Below, one piece after another: positions 34,213 through 41,433 of a stretch of DNA of 55,502 nt. Under the pieces are notes generated by a model. The model ran no database searches, was not told the DNA's origin, and was given only the letters and a program-made list of their open reading frames with translations. Origin of the DNA: Plebeiibacterium sediminum (GTDB lineage: Bacteria; Bacteroidota; Bacteroidia; Bacteroidales; Marinilabiliaceae); assembly GCF_026013605.1 (NCBI RefSeq), contig NZ_JAPDPJ010000044.1, forward strand, positions 1 to 55,502. The letters are read 5' to 3'. How positions within the stretch are numbered: position 1 is the stretch's first letter; the number at the start of each line of letters is the position of its first letter. A program made the translations under genes and the position numbers.

Positions 34213-34692
34213 TTATAATAAAGAGTTAATTGTAGCTACAATTTTTTGGGTAAGTTTTTCCGGATTAGTTCGTGCATTTAAAAATGCTTCTGAAGTAAGG
34301 TCAATCCTCTTATCTCCACTCACAATTAATAAGGTCTGACCACTCACTTTAAATTTCTCTGCAAGTTCTGTTTCATTCTCTCTGTTGATAGATACAAAGC
34401 CAACCTGATCTATAAAGTTTTGCTCAATAGTTTCTTTTGTTACTTCTTCAACTGCCTGACATGTTGCACAACGACGTGTAGCATGAAAATAGTAAACCTG
34501 AACTTTTGAATCTGAGATATCATCAGCTGCAGCAACTTCCTGATCAGCTTTTTCACAACAAGATCCCAAGCAACATCCTTCTGAAGCACAAGATTTTTCT
34601 TCAACTTTAGCCTCTGTTTTTGGTGAGGAAGAATTACAACTAAATGCAATAACAGCAATTAGGCTTAATAAAGATACTTTTATGAAATTCAT
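34213..34692 (-). CDS. ArsF-like lipoprotein with thioredoxin-type CxxC
   Basis: The 159-residue protein has a lipoprotein signal (VSLLSLIAVIAFSCNSS). A Cys-rich linker follows (CASEGCCLGSCCEKADQ), then a thioredoxin-like domain with CATC in YYFHATRRCATCQAVEEVTKETIEQNF and the cis-Pro-like SGQTLLIVSGDKRIDLT. This corresponds to the ArsF family paired with ArsG, proposed to help reduce nitro-aromatic arsenicals. The extra linker cysteines (five within about 17 residues) look like a metalloid-binding patch. The gene lies 2 bases before arsG and 6 bases after the thioredoxin-like gene. Confidence 0.85.
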   Translation of the reverse strand: MNFIKVSLLSLIAVIAFSCNSSSPKTEAKVEEKSCASEGCCLGSCCEKADQEVAAADDISDSKVQVYYFHATRRCATCQAVEEVTKETIEQNFIDQVGFVSINRENETELAEKFKVSGQTLLIVSGDKRIDLTSEAFLNARTNPEKLTQKIVATINSLL

Positions 34693-34698
34693 AATTTT

Positions 34699-34935
34699 TT
34701 ATTGTTGGGTTAATAATTTTTTGATCTCATCTACTTTGAGTAAAGTTCCTTTTGAAACTACCTTACCATCTACTACAAGTGCTGGTGTAGTCATTACTCC
34801 AAACTCCATAATTTTAAGCATATCTTCTACTTTAGTAACTGTAGCCTCAACACCTAATTCAGCAACAGCCTCTCTTGTTGCTTTTTCTAAATTTTTACAC
34901 TTGGTACATCCTGTACCTAAAACTTTAATATCCAT
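34699..34935 (-). CDS. Small thioredoxin-fold redox-active disulfide protein
   Basis: The 78-residue protein has the short thioredoxin fold of the redox-active disulfide family. The active site is CTKC in MDIKVLGTGCTKCKNLEKATREAVAELG (C10, C13). The cis-proline region is MTTPALVVDGKVVSKG. It is cytosolic. As first gene of the arsenic cluster (after its own operator) it may reduce the regulator or efflux partners. The composition matches that of the neighbours. Confidence 0.9.
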   Translation of the reverse strand: MDIKVLGTGCTKCKNLEKATREAVAELGVEATVTKVEDMLKIMEFGVMTTPALVVDGKVVSKGTLLKVDEIKKLLTQQ

Positions 34936-34991
34936 ATCTTAAATTTTTTATAAATAATGATCTCCTTATTTAAACACCATTCAATTCGTAA

Positions 34992-35007
34992 TTCGCAAAT
35001 CTACGAA
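34992..35007 (-). promoter_or_regulatory. ArsR operator overlapping the -7 box of the efflux genes
   Basis: TTCGCAAATCTACGAA matches the perfect palindrome at 35341 in 13 of 16 bases. On the minus strand its centre reads TAGATTTG (34996-35003), a TAnnTTTG -7 box, about 60 bases before the thioredoxin-like start. A repressor bound here would block the promoter. Confidence 0.65.
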
Positions 35008-35025
35008 CATCATTCTTAAATTTTT

Positions 35026-35328
35026 TTACATCTTCAAAAACTCCTTAAACAAAAGTTGAGCCTCTGCCCAGTTTTCTTTATTAATACAATACTTAATCCT
35101 TGGTGCTTCTATTTCTCCCTGAATTAGTCCGGCATCCTTCAACTCCTTTAAATGCTGAGATAAAGTTGATTTTGCAATTGGCAATTCTTGCGAAATATCA
35201 CCACTGTAACAGCATGATTGCTTTGATAACAGTTCTAATACATACACACGTACGGGGTGTCCCAGAGCTTTAGCATATCGTGCTAACTTCTGTTGTCGTA
35301 CTGTTTCTATTTCTAATTTAAAACTCAT
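35026..35328 (-). CDS. arsR: ArsR-family metalloregulator
   Basis: The 100-residue protein is a winged-helix regulator with RYAKALGHPVRVYVLELLSKQSCCYSGDISQELPIAKSTLSQHLKELKDAGLIQGEIEAPRIKYCINKENW. The recognition helix is PIAKSTLSQHLKELK. The CC pair at about 39-40, just before the DNA-reading helix, plus the Cys in YCIN, could form the arsenite/metalloid site. It is the first gene of the cluster and is read in the same direction. Matching palindromes lie over its own promoter and over the downstream promoter, so it probably represses both. Confidence 0.92.
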   Translation of the reverse strand: MSFKLEIETVRQQKLARYAKALGHPVRVYVLELLSKQSCCYSGDISQELPIAKSTLSQHLKELKDAGLIQGEIEAPRIKYCINKENWAEAQLLFKEFLKM

Positions 35329-35340
35329 TCAGTATTTTAT

Positions 35341-35387
35341 TTCGTAAAATTACGAACAAATATATTAACTTCTCTTTATTTCTCAAA
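35341..35387 (-). promoter_or_regulatory. arsR promoter with ArsR operator
   Basis: On the minus strand TTTG (35384-35387), a 19-base spacer and TATATTTG (35357-35364) make a full Bacteroidota promoter. TTCGTAAAATTACGAA, a perfect 16-bp palindrome, lies at 35341-35356 directly downstream, over the expected start site. Confidence 0.75.
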
Positions 35388-35583
35388 TTTCTTTAAAACA
35401 CTCTTTACCTGATACACTCAGAAAGCAATATATCTGATGATTACAATTTTATTTTAACATTTTGTAACGTTTTTATACTTATATATAGAGAAATATTTCT
35501 ATATTAGTTATTATTTATATATACATTTTTAGATGTTTAATAAATAATAGACTCGAATCAGCTATAATTAAAAATTTAAATCT

Positions 35584-35651
35584 ATGAAACGAGCCATGAG
35601 AAACTTTTTTCCCTCAGGAGAATGATTGTTTTTTCGGCGAGTTCCATGTGG
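35584..35651 (+). promoter_or_regulatory. Shared leader element, copy C, before the FadL-type gene
   Basis: CTCAGGAGAATGAT (35614-35627) and GAGTTCCATGTGGCAA (35639-35654) repeat copy A (3928 and 3955) almost base for base, and the core matches copy B (5847). TATGAAAC at 35583-35590 can pair with GTTCCATG with one mismatch. The 35388-35583 sequence is AT-rich; TGTAACG at 35463-35469 resembles the ECF -35 box seen at 3288, but no matching -10 is clear. Confidence 0.5.
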
Positions 35652-35675
35652 CAATTTAAAAAACTAAACACATGA
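35622..35675 (+). CDS. Tiny leader ORF with Shine-Dalgarno, coupled to the FadL-type gene
   Basis: AGGAG at 35616-35620 precedes an ATG that opens a 17-codon frame (MIVFSASSMWQFKKLNT). Its TGA overlaps the ATG of the porin gene as ATGA. The layout is the same as at 3937, yet the peptides differ, so the shared part is the RNA or the act of translation rather than the peptide. Expression is unproven. Confidence 0.35.
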   Translation: MIVFSASSMWQFKKLNT

Positions 35676-36961
35676 AAAACATCTATTTAGCAATTCTGGT
35701 ACTTTTATTTTTATCATCTCCAACTTATGCAACTGATGGATATTTTGGAGTTGGATATGGTGCTCAGAACAAAGGCTTAGCCGGAGCCGGCATTGCCTGG
35801 TACAAAAACTCACTTTTAAATGGCAACCCTGCTGGTCATGTTTTACTTGGTAAAAAGTATCAAATAGGAGTTGGATTCTTTAATCCGAACAGGCAATATA
35901 CCGTAACTGGCAATCCATCCATGAAGCCCGGAACTTTTGGATTAATGCCTGGTACGGTTGAAAGTGATTCAAAATTATTTTTAATGCCTAGTATGGGCGC
36001 TAACTGGATGATTAATGAACAAAGCAGTTTTTCAGCCACCCTATTTGGTAACGGAGGTATGAATACTGATTATCCACCGAGTGATATGGGAGGGACTAAA
36101 ATGGGAACTTTTGGCGCTCCGGGAAGAACTGGTGTAAATCTGGCGCAAATGTTTGTGGGCTTAACTTATTCACGCAAAATTGCAGAAAAACACAGTTTGG
36201 GTGTAACAGCTCTTCTCGCCTATCAGTATTTTGAAGCAAAAGGGCTTATTGGCTTTTCTCAAATGTCACGTAATCCATCAAAACTTACTGATAATGGAAC
36301 TGATGGTTCTTTTGGTTATGGAATAAAAATTGGTTATATGGGCGAAATTATTGATGGGTTAACCCTTGGAGCAAGCTATCAGTCAAAACTTTTAATGGGT
36401 GAATTTGATGATTACGCGGGTCTGTTTGCTGAACAGGGAGACTTTGATATTCCTTCAACCTGGACTGTGGGTTTAGCATACGAAATAACCAATAATTGGG
36501 CTGTGATGGCTGATTACAAAATGATTAATTATTCGGATGTTGCAGCTGTATCGAATAAGATGAATGTAATGACTACAATGCTTGGTGACGATAATGGATC
36601 GGGTTTTGGATGGGAAGATATTTCAGTAATTAAAATCGGTACAGAATATTCCGGAATTGAAAACTGGACTTTAAGAGCTGGATATTCACATTGCGAACAA
36701 CCAATCCCCAGTTCTGAAGTAATGTTCAATATATTAGCTCCCGGAGTCATTGAAAACCATATTACCATTGGCTGTTCAAAATATTTTGGAGAATCCGGTA
36801 AAGGTATTCATGCTTCTATTGTATATGCACCGTCAACAACTGTAAAAGGAGACAATCCACTGGATTTTGAATTTGACAATACAGGTAATCCTGTAGGTTA
36901 TAACCAAACGATTGAACTTGAAATGAATCAGTTTGAATTAGAAATTGCATTTACATTTTAA
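35672..36961 (+). CDS. FadL/TodX (OmpP1)-type outer membrane transporter
   Basis: The 429-residue protein has a signal peptide (about 1-20, MKNIYLAILVLLFLSSPTYA). It follows the FadL layout: an N-terminal hatch with TDGYFGVGYGAQNKGLAGAGIAWYKNSLLNGNPAG, then a 14-strand-like barrel with alternating aromatic residues, ending in the aromatic FELEIAFTF. FadL proteins pass long-chain fatty acids or other hydrophobic compounds through the outer membrane; the substrate here is unknown. The gene is monocistronic, with the shared leader element and a tiny overlapping ORF upstream and a strong terminator downstream. Confidence 0.9.
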   Translation: MKNIYLAILVLLFLSSPTYATDGYFGVGYGAQNKGLAGAGIAWYKNSLLNGNPAGHVLLGKKYQIGVGFFNPNRQYTVTGNPSMKPGTFGLMPGTVESDSKLFLMPSMGANWMINEQSSFSATLFGNGGMNTDYPPSDMGGTKMGTFGAPGRTGVNLAQMFVGLTYSRKIAEKHSLGVTALLAYQYFEAKGLIGFSQMSRNPSKLTDNGTDGSFGYGIKIGYMGEIIDGLTLGASYQSKLLMGEFDDYAGLFAEQGDFDIPSTWTVGLAYEITNNWAVMADYKMINYSDVAAVSNKMNVMTTMLGDDNGSGFGWEDISVIKIGTEYSGIENWTLRAGYSHCEQPIPSSEVMFNILAPGVIENHITIGCSKYFGESGKGIHASIVYAPSTTVKGDNPLDFEFDNTGNPVGYNQTIELEMNQFELEIAFTF

Positions 36962-36985
36962 ATAATTGTTATTCCATTTGATTTT

Positions 36986-37011
36986 AAGCCGGATTTTTCC
37001 GGCTTTTTTTA
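36986..37011 (+). terminator. Terminator after the FadL-type gene
   Basis: AAGCCGGA (36986-36993) and TCCGGCTT (36998-37005) form an 8-bp perfect GC-rich stem followed by a run of T. Confidence 0.92.
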
Positions 37012-37041
37012 TGCATTTTAGTCAAATACTGCAAAATATCA

Positions 37042-37088
37042 TGTTATATTTTTAACATATTTAGTATATTTATGTTATATATTTAACA
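37042..37088 (+). promoter_or_regulatory. Twin palindromic operators upstream of the lysine cluster
   Basis: TGTTATATTTTTAACA (37042-37057) and TGTTATATATTTAACA (37073-37088) are both TGTTA-N6-TAACA palindromes, 31 bases apart centre to centre, which is about three helical turns. The half-site and spacer layout is that of CRP/FNR-family sites (TGTNA-N6-TNACA). They lie about 200 bases before the first gene, so activation or upstream repression is possible. No clear TAnnTTTG box was found in 37089-37287. Confidence 0.6.
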
Positions 37089-37287
37089 ATCAATCTAAGG
37101 CAATGATTTGGATTTTCAAATTTATGTATGATAAGTTCGAAAGAATCGAGGTGACAGACCGCCTGTGCTCCTTATAACCCTTATTGCCCACTTTGACTAT
37201 TTAAAATCTAAAATTTACATTCCGTTTACATACTCATGGCTGGGCATTATCATCCCGTTTTATTGTTTAACGCCCAATTTCTGAAGT

Positions 37288-38553
37288 ATGGAAACAAAGA
37301 AACTAAATTTAAAGAAATCTTTTGCAGAATTTGAAAAAGGAAAAGCGCTGATTCCTGGTGGTGTACTCGGCATCCGACGTCCTTACAATTTTGTTCCTGG
37401 TGAGTTCCCAATATATTTTGATGAAGGTAAAGGCGGCAGAGTTAAGGACATTGATGGTAATGAATATATCGATTACTTGTGTGCTTACGGACCTACTATT
37501 TTAGGCAACAGAGAAGAAGAAGTTGACCTGGCGGTGATAAATCAAATTCAAAATAAAGGCTTCTGCTTTTCTTTAACTCAAAGGTATCAAAATCAACTTG
37601 CCGAAAAATTGAATGAACTGATCCCCTGTGCAGAGATGAGTTTATTTGTTTGTACTGGTTCAGATGCTACTACTACAGCCATACGTTTAGCCCGATCCTA
37701 TACCGGAAAAAATAAAGTAATGCGCTGTGGCTATCATGGCTGGCACGACTGGTGTGTTGAGGTAAAAGGAGGTATCCCCAAAAAACTTTACGAAGATGTC
37801 TACGAGTTTAAATACAACAGTCTGGAATCTCTGGAATTGTTATTACAGGAGCATATAAACGATACAGCAGCTGTTATAATTACTCCTTTAGGACATCCAT
37901 TGGCAGCTCCTATCGAAGAACCTGAAAAAGGATTTTTGGAAGGTGTTAAAAAACTGTGTGAACATTATCATACTGTTTTAATATTCGATGAAATAAGAAC
38001 AGGTTTCAGGGTTTCTTTAGGAGGGGCACAAGAATACTATGGAGTAACACCTGATTTAGCTGTTTTTGGCAAAGCAATGGCCAATGGTTACCCTATAGGT
38101 GCAGTAACCGGAAAAGCAGATATCATGAAAGAAGGTGAAAGTAATGTATTTATATCTTCTACTTTTTTCCCAAACAGTTTGAGCTATGTTGCAGCACTTA
38201 AAACCATTGAAATACTTGAGCGGGAAAAGGTAATTGAGGCGATCTGGAAAAAGGGAGCACATTTTAATGAACAAGTTGGCAATCTGTTAAGAAAGTATCC
38301 TGTAGGTGCAAGAATTAGTGGAATTCCACCCATGATGTTTATCACTTTCGATAAAGACAATGATGGTATTTACAAAGCCAAGAGAAATGATTTCTATACT
38401 GAATTAATAAGAAGAAAAGTATTTCTTCAACCCTATCATCACGGATATATCTGCTATCGTCATACGCAGCAAGATTTGGATTATACCATAAGCGCCATTG
38501 AAGAGTCTCTCATTTACCTTACAAAAAAGTATGAATATAAGGCTGTTTTATAA
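37288..38553 (+). CDS. kat: Class III aminotransferase, probable 3-aminobutyryl-CoA transaminase
   Basis: The 421-residue protein is a fold-type I PLP enzyme close to glutamate-1-semialdehyde aminomutase. The motifs are GSDATTTAIRLARSYTGKNKVM, D234 in LIFDEIRTGFR and the PLP lysine K262 in FGKAMANGYPIGAV. It opens a lysine degradation cluster that lacks the ammonia lyase kal. An acyl-CoA beta-transaminase of this family has, to my memory, been characterised from a lysine cluster of Cloacimonas and named Kat. The proposed reaction is 3-aminobutyryl-CoA plus 2-oxoglutarate to acetoacetyl-CoA plus glutamate. A role in tetrapyrrole synthesis is unlikely given the neighbours. The enzyme class is certain; the substrate is inferred from context. 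Confidence 0.75.
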   Translation: METKKLNLKKSFAEFEKGKALIPGGVLGIRRPYNFVPGEFPIYFDEGKGGRVKDIDGNEYIDYLCAYGPTILGNREEEVDLAVINQIQNKGFCFSLTQRYQNQLAEKLNELIPCAEMSLFVCTGSDATTTAIRLARSYTGKNKVMRCGYHGWHDWCVEVKGGIPKKLYEDVYEFKYNSLESLELLLQEHINDTAAVIITPLGHPLAAPIEEPEKGFLEGVKKLCEHYHTVLIFDEIRTGFRVSLGGAQEYYGVTPDLAVFGKAMANGYPIGAVTGKADIMKEGESNVFISSTFFPNSLSYVAALKTIEILEREKVIEAIWKKGAHFNEQVGNLLRKYPVGARISGIPPMMFITFDKDNDGIYKAKRNDFYTELIRRKVFLQPYHHGYICYRHTQQDLDYTISAIEESLIYLTKKYEYKAVL

Positions 38554-38588
38554 AAGATAAAGCAAGAGATAATTGACAACAAAAAACA

Positions 38589-39572
38589 ATGAACGAAAAA
38601 GAATTACATAAAGGGCTAGGAAAATTGTTTGGTGCTCCAAATACAGATGATATGAGATTATTTTTTAAAGGTAAGAATAAAGCCATGAAAAATAAACTTA
38701 CATCTGTATCCGAAGCTGTAAGTTCACTGGTTATGGATGGTGATTATTTAGCTATTGGTGGATTTGGAGGTGTTAGAATACCCACTGCAATTATCCATGA
38801 AATTCTACGTCAAAAGAAAAAAAATCTGGGTTTTGCAGGACATGTTTCTACCCATGATTGCCAGTTATTAAGTGCAGGCAAATGTTTTAACAGATGTGAT
38901 GCTGCCTATATTGTTGGATTGGAAGCTCGGGGATTATCAAAAAATGCAAGACGTATTTTTGAGTCCGGAGATATTGAAATTACAGAATGGTCAAATGCGG
39001 CATTAGCATGGCGATTTAAGGCTGCAGCCATGGGTATTCCATTTCTGCCAGCCAGAGTAATGCTAGGTACAGATACATTTAAATACTCTGCAGCTATTGA
39101 AATGGAATGCCCCTTTACACAACAAAAACTGACCGCATTACCAGCTCTGTATCCTGACGTAGCCATTATTCATGTTCATAAAGCCGATGTATTTGGTAAT
39201 TGTCAGATTAACGGAATACTTGTAGCTGATGATGATATTTCTAAAGCCTCAAGAAAAGTTATCATAACTACAGAAACGATCATCAGCAACGAAGAAATAA
39301 GACGCGAACCGGAAAAAACAGTCATCCCATATTGGTATGTAGATGCTGTAATTGAAGTACCATATGGTTCCTATCCAGGCAATATGCCGGGTGAGTACTT
39401 TTCTGATGAAACCCATCTTAAAAAATGGCTTTTAGCAGAAAAAGATCAGGAAACATTTGAAAAGTTTATAGAACATCAAATTTACTCCTCTGCAGACTTT
39501 TATGAATATCTGGAAAAGAATGGCGGAATGAATAATATGAAAGAACTGGTACGACTGGAACATTTGTATTAA
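38589..39572 (+). CDS. CoA-transferase subunit A (glutaconate/acetoacetate type)
   Basis: The 327-residue protein matches the alpha subunit of family I CoA-transferases of the GctA type: SEAVSSLVMDGDYLAIGGFGGVRIPTAIIHEIL, then ALYPDVAIIHVHKADVFGNCQINGI near 195-215. The length is close to GctA (about 320). It pairs with the beta subunit gene that follows after 153 bases. In this pathway it would move CoA between an acyl-CoA and acetoacetate, giving acetoacetyl-CoA for the thiolase. The first 40 residues are an extra charged extension. The exact CoA donor cannot be read from the sequence. Confidence 0.85.
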   Translation: MNEKELHKGLGKLFGAPNTDDMRLFFKGKNKAMKNKLTSVSEAVSSLVMDGDYLAIGGFGGVRIPTAIIHEILRQKKKNLGFAGHVSTHDCQLLSAGKCFNRCDAAYIVGLEARGLSKNARRIFESGDIEITEWSNAALAWRFKAAAMGIPFLPARVMLGTDTFKYSAAIEMECPFTQQKLTALPALYPDVAIIHVHKADVFGNCQINGILVADDDISKASRKVIITTETIISNEEIRREPEKTVIPYWYVDAVIEVPYGSYPGNMPGEYFSDETHLKKWLLAEKDQETFEKFIEHQIYSSADFYEYLEKNGGMNNMKELVRLEHLY

Positions 39573-39608
39573 TGAGCATCTCAAAAATAAATATAAAGTC
39601 CATAAAGA

Positions 39609-39654
39609 AAGGAACGGTTCTTTAAAGGCTGGATAAAACAAAGAACCGTTCCTT
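39609..39654 (+). terminator. 15-bp perfect stem-loop between the CoA-transferase subunits
   Basis: AAGGAACGGTTCTTT (39609-39623) and AAAGAACCGTTCCTT (39640-39654) are exact inverted repeats with a 16-base loop. No T-run follows. It lies inside a cluster whose two flanking genes encode one enzyme, so it more likely stabilises or processes the mRNA, or is a mobile repeat, than ends transcription. Confidence 0.6.
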
Positions 39655-39725
39655 AATCGTCTTTGCAATAACAGGCCCGATAAAGCCTTACTCGAAGTTT
39701 TTGAAACTAATAAACTAAATCGACC

Positions 39726-40502
39726 ATGAAGGCAAGATACAATCCTATGGAACTCATGATTACTATTGCAGCCAGGAATCTGGAGGATGGAGCAATGGTT
39801 GTTGTTGGAACAGGAGTGCCTTGTGCTGCTGCAATGTTGGCACAAATGACTCACGCCCCTAATCTCACCATTTTATTTGAGGCCGGAGGCGTCGCTCCTA
39901 TCCTGCCAACCATGCCTATTTCTGTTGGAGATTCAAGAACGACACATAAAGCGCTTAAAGCTACTTCTATGGCAGAAATCATGGAATTATGCCAGGCAGG
40001 GATTGTGGATTATTGTTTTTTAGGCGGCGCACAAATTGATAAGTATGGAAACCTGAATTCAACCATAATTGGCAATGATTACTATAAACCTATAACACGA
40101 TTTCCGGGAAGTGGTGGAGCCAACGACTTAGCATCTCTCTGCTGGAAAACCCTGGTAGTAACGCCTCAAAACCAGAAAAGATTTGCCAATAAAGTTGATT
40201 TTATAACCACGCCGGGATATTTACAGGGAGGTAATTCCAGATATGATGCCGGATTACCTGCTAACACAGGTCCTTTTAAAGTAATAACAGATATTGGTGT
40301 TTATGGTTATCATACCGAAACTAAGGAAATGATGCTATTATCCTTACATCCCGGCAAAACGATGACAGATGTACAGGAGAATACTGAATTTGAAATATTA
40401 ATACCAGATCAATTTGAAACAACATTAGAGCCAACAGAGGAAGAACTTAAAACACTAAGAGAAAAGGTTGATCCTACGCAAGTCATCATAGGACGAAGCT
40501 AG
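39726..40502 (+). CDS. CoA-transferase subunit B (glutaconate/acetoacetate type)
   Basis: The 258-residue protein matches the beta subunit of family I CoA-transferases: MITIAARNLEDGAMVVVGTGVPCAAAMLAQMTHAPNLTILFEAGGVAP. The Glu in LFEAGG (about residue 52) is the likely catalytic residue that forms the glutamyl-CoA thioester. FPGSGGANDLAS and TDIGVYGY are further conserved parts. It works with the subunit encoded at 38589. The gap to that gene holds a 15-bp stem-loop, and the gap to kce (40503-40589) holds ACCCCCAGGGGT and the palindrome TTTGTTAACAAA, both of unknown meaning. Confidence 0.85.
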   Translation: MKARYNPMELMITIAARNLEDGAMVVVGTGVPCAAAMLAQMTHAPNLTILFEAGGVAPILPTMPISVGDSRTTHKALKATSMAEIMELCQAGIVDYCFLGGAQIDKYGNLNSTIIGNDYYKPITRFPGSGGANDLASLCWKTLVVTPQNQKRFANKVDFITTPGYLQGGNSRYDAGLPANTGPFKVITDIGVYGYHTETKEMMLLSLHPGKTMTDVQENTEFEILIPDQFETTLEPTEEELKTLREKVDPTQVIIGRS

Positions 40503-40589
40503 CTAATAAGGTTTCTGATCCAATGTAAAATATACATCTATGTGTCCCAACCCCCAGGGGTGTTTTGTTAACAAATAAAAATCACGACT

Positions 40590-41414
40590 ATGAACAAGAT
40601 GATGATAACATGCGCTGTTTGTGGAGCTGAAACCACTCGAAAGCAAAATCCCAATTTACCATTATCACCTCTCGAAATTGCTCAATCGACTTATGAAGCT
40701 TATTTAAAAGGAGCTGGTATCGTTCATCTTCATGTTCGTGATAAAGATGGCAATCCCACTCAGGATCCTGAGATTTTTAAAGAAGCCATTCGGCTAATTA
40801 GAGAAAGGTGTGACATCGTAATTGAAATAACTACTGGTGGAGCAGTTGGAATGACCGACGATGATCGAGTTGCTGTAATAGAAGCACTTCAACCGGAAAT
40901 GGCTTCGTTAGATTGTGGTACTGTGAATTTTGGTAATGAATACATTGTAAATACCCTACCAACAATGAGACGTTTCGCTAAAGAAATGCAAAAATATGAT
41001 GTTCATCCTACTCTGGAGTGTTTTGATATTTCACACATCACAGCAGCCAATGTTTTAATAAAAGAAGGATTATTAAAACCTCCATTTCATTACGGATTAG
41101 TAATGAACGTACCCGGAGGAATTCCCTATGATGTTGAATTGTTACAATTTTTGGTAAACAGATTACCAGAAGGAGCCTACTGGACTGTAATGGGAATTGG
41201 AAAAGCCAGTCTGCCAGCCCAGTATGGAGCGGTAAGCATTGGTAATGGTTTTATAAGAGTTGGTTTCGAAGACAATGTTTACTACTCCAAAGGCGTATTG
41301 GCTGAAAGTAACGCCCAAATGGTAGAAAGAGCTGCAAGAATAGCCTTAGAAGCCGGGTATGAAATTGCAACTCCCACTGATGTAAGAGCACTTTTTCAAT
41401 TAAAAGGAATATAA
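40590..41414 (+). CDS. kce: 3-keto-5-aminohexanoate cleavage enzyme
   Basis: The 274-residue protein belongs to the BKACE (DUF849) family. Visible motifs are ITCAVCGAETTRKQNPNLPLSPLEIAQ, the zinc-binding pair in GIVHLHVRDKDGNPTQDP, ITTGGAVGMTDDDR, MASLDCGTVNFG and GKASLPAQYGAVSIGNGFIRVGFEDNVYYSKG. Kce condenses 3-keto-5-aminohexanoate with acetyl-CoA and releases acetoacetate and 3-aminobutyryl-CoA. The adjacent kdd, kam and CoA-transferase genes fix this member of a diverse family to lysine breakdown. It lies 19 bases before kdd. Confidence 0.95.
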   Translation: MNKMMITCAVCGAETTRKQNPNLPLSPLEIAQSTYEAYLKGAGIVHLHVRDKDGNPTQDPEIFKEAIRLIRERCDIVIEITTGGAVGMTDDDRVAVIEALQPEMASLDCGTVNFGNEYIVNTLPTMRRFAKEMQKYDVHPTLECFDISHITAANVLIKEGLLKPPFHYGLVMNVPGGIPYDVELLQFLVNRLPEGAYWTVMGIGKASLPAQYGAVSIGNGFIRVGFEDNVYYSKGVLAESNAQMVERAARIALEAGYEIATPTDVRALFQLKGI

Positions 41415-41433
41415 GCCTGTTAATTAGTAGAAT

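Noticed and set aside
40564-40575. TTTGTTAACAAA palindrome before kce as a third operator
   Set aside because: It lacks the 6-base spacer of the twin sites at 37042 and 37073, so it is not the same motif.
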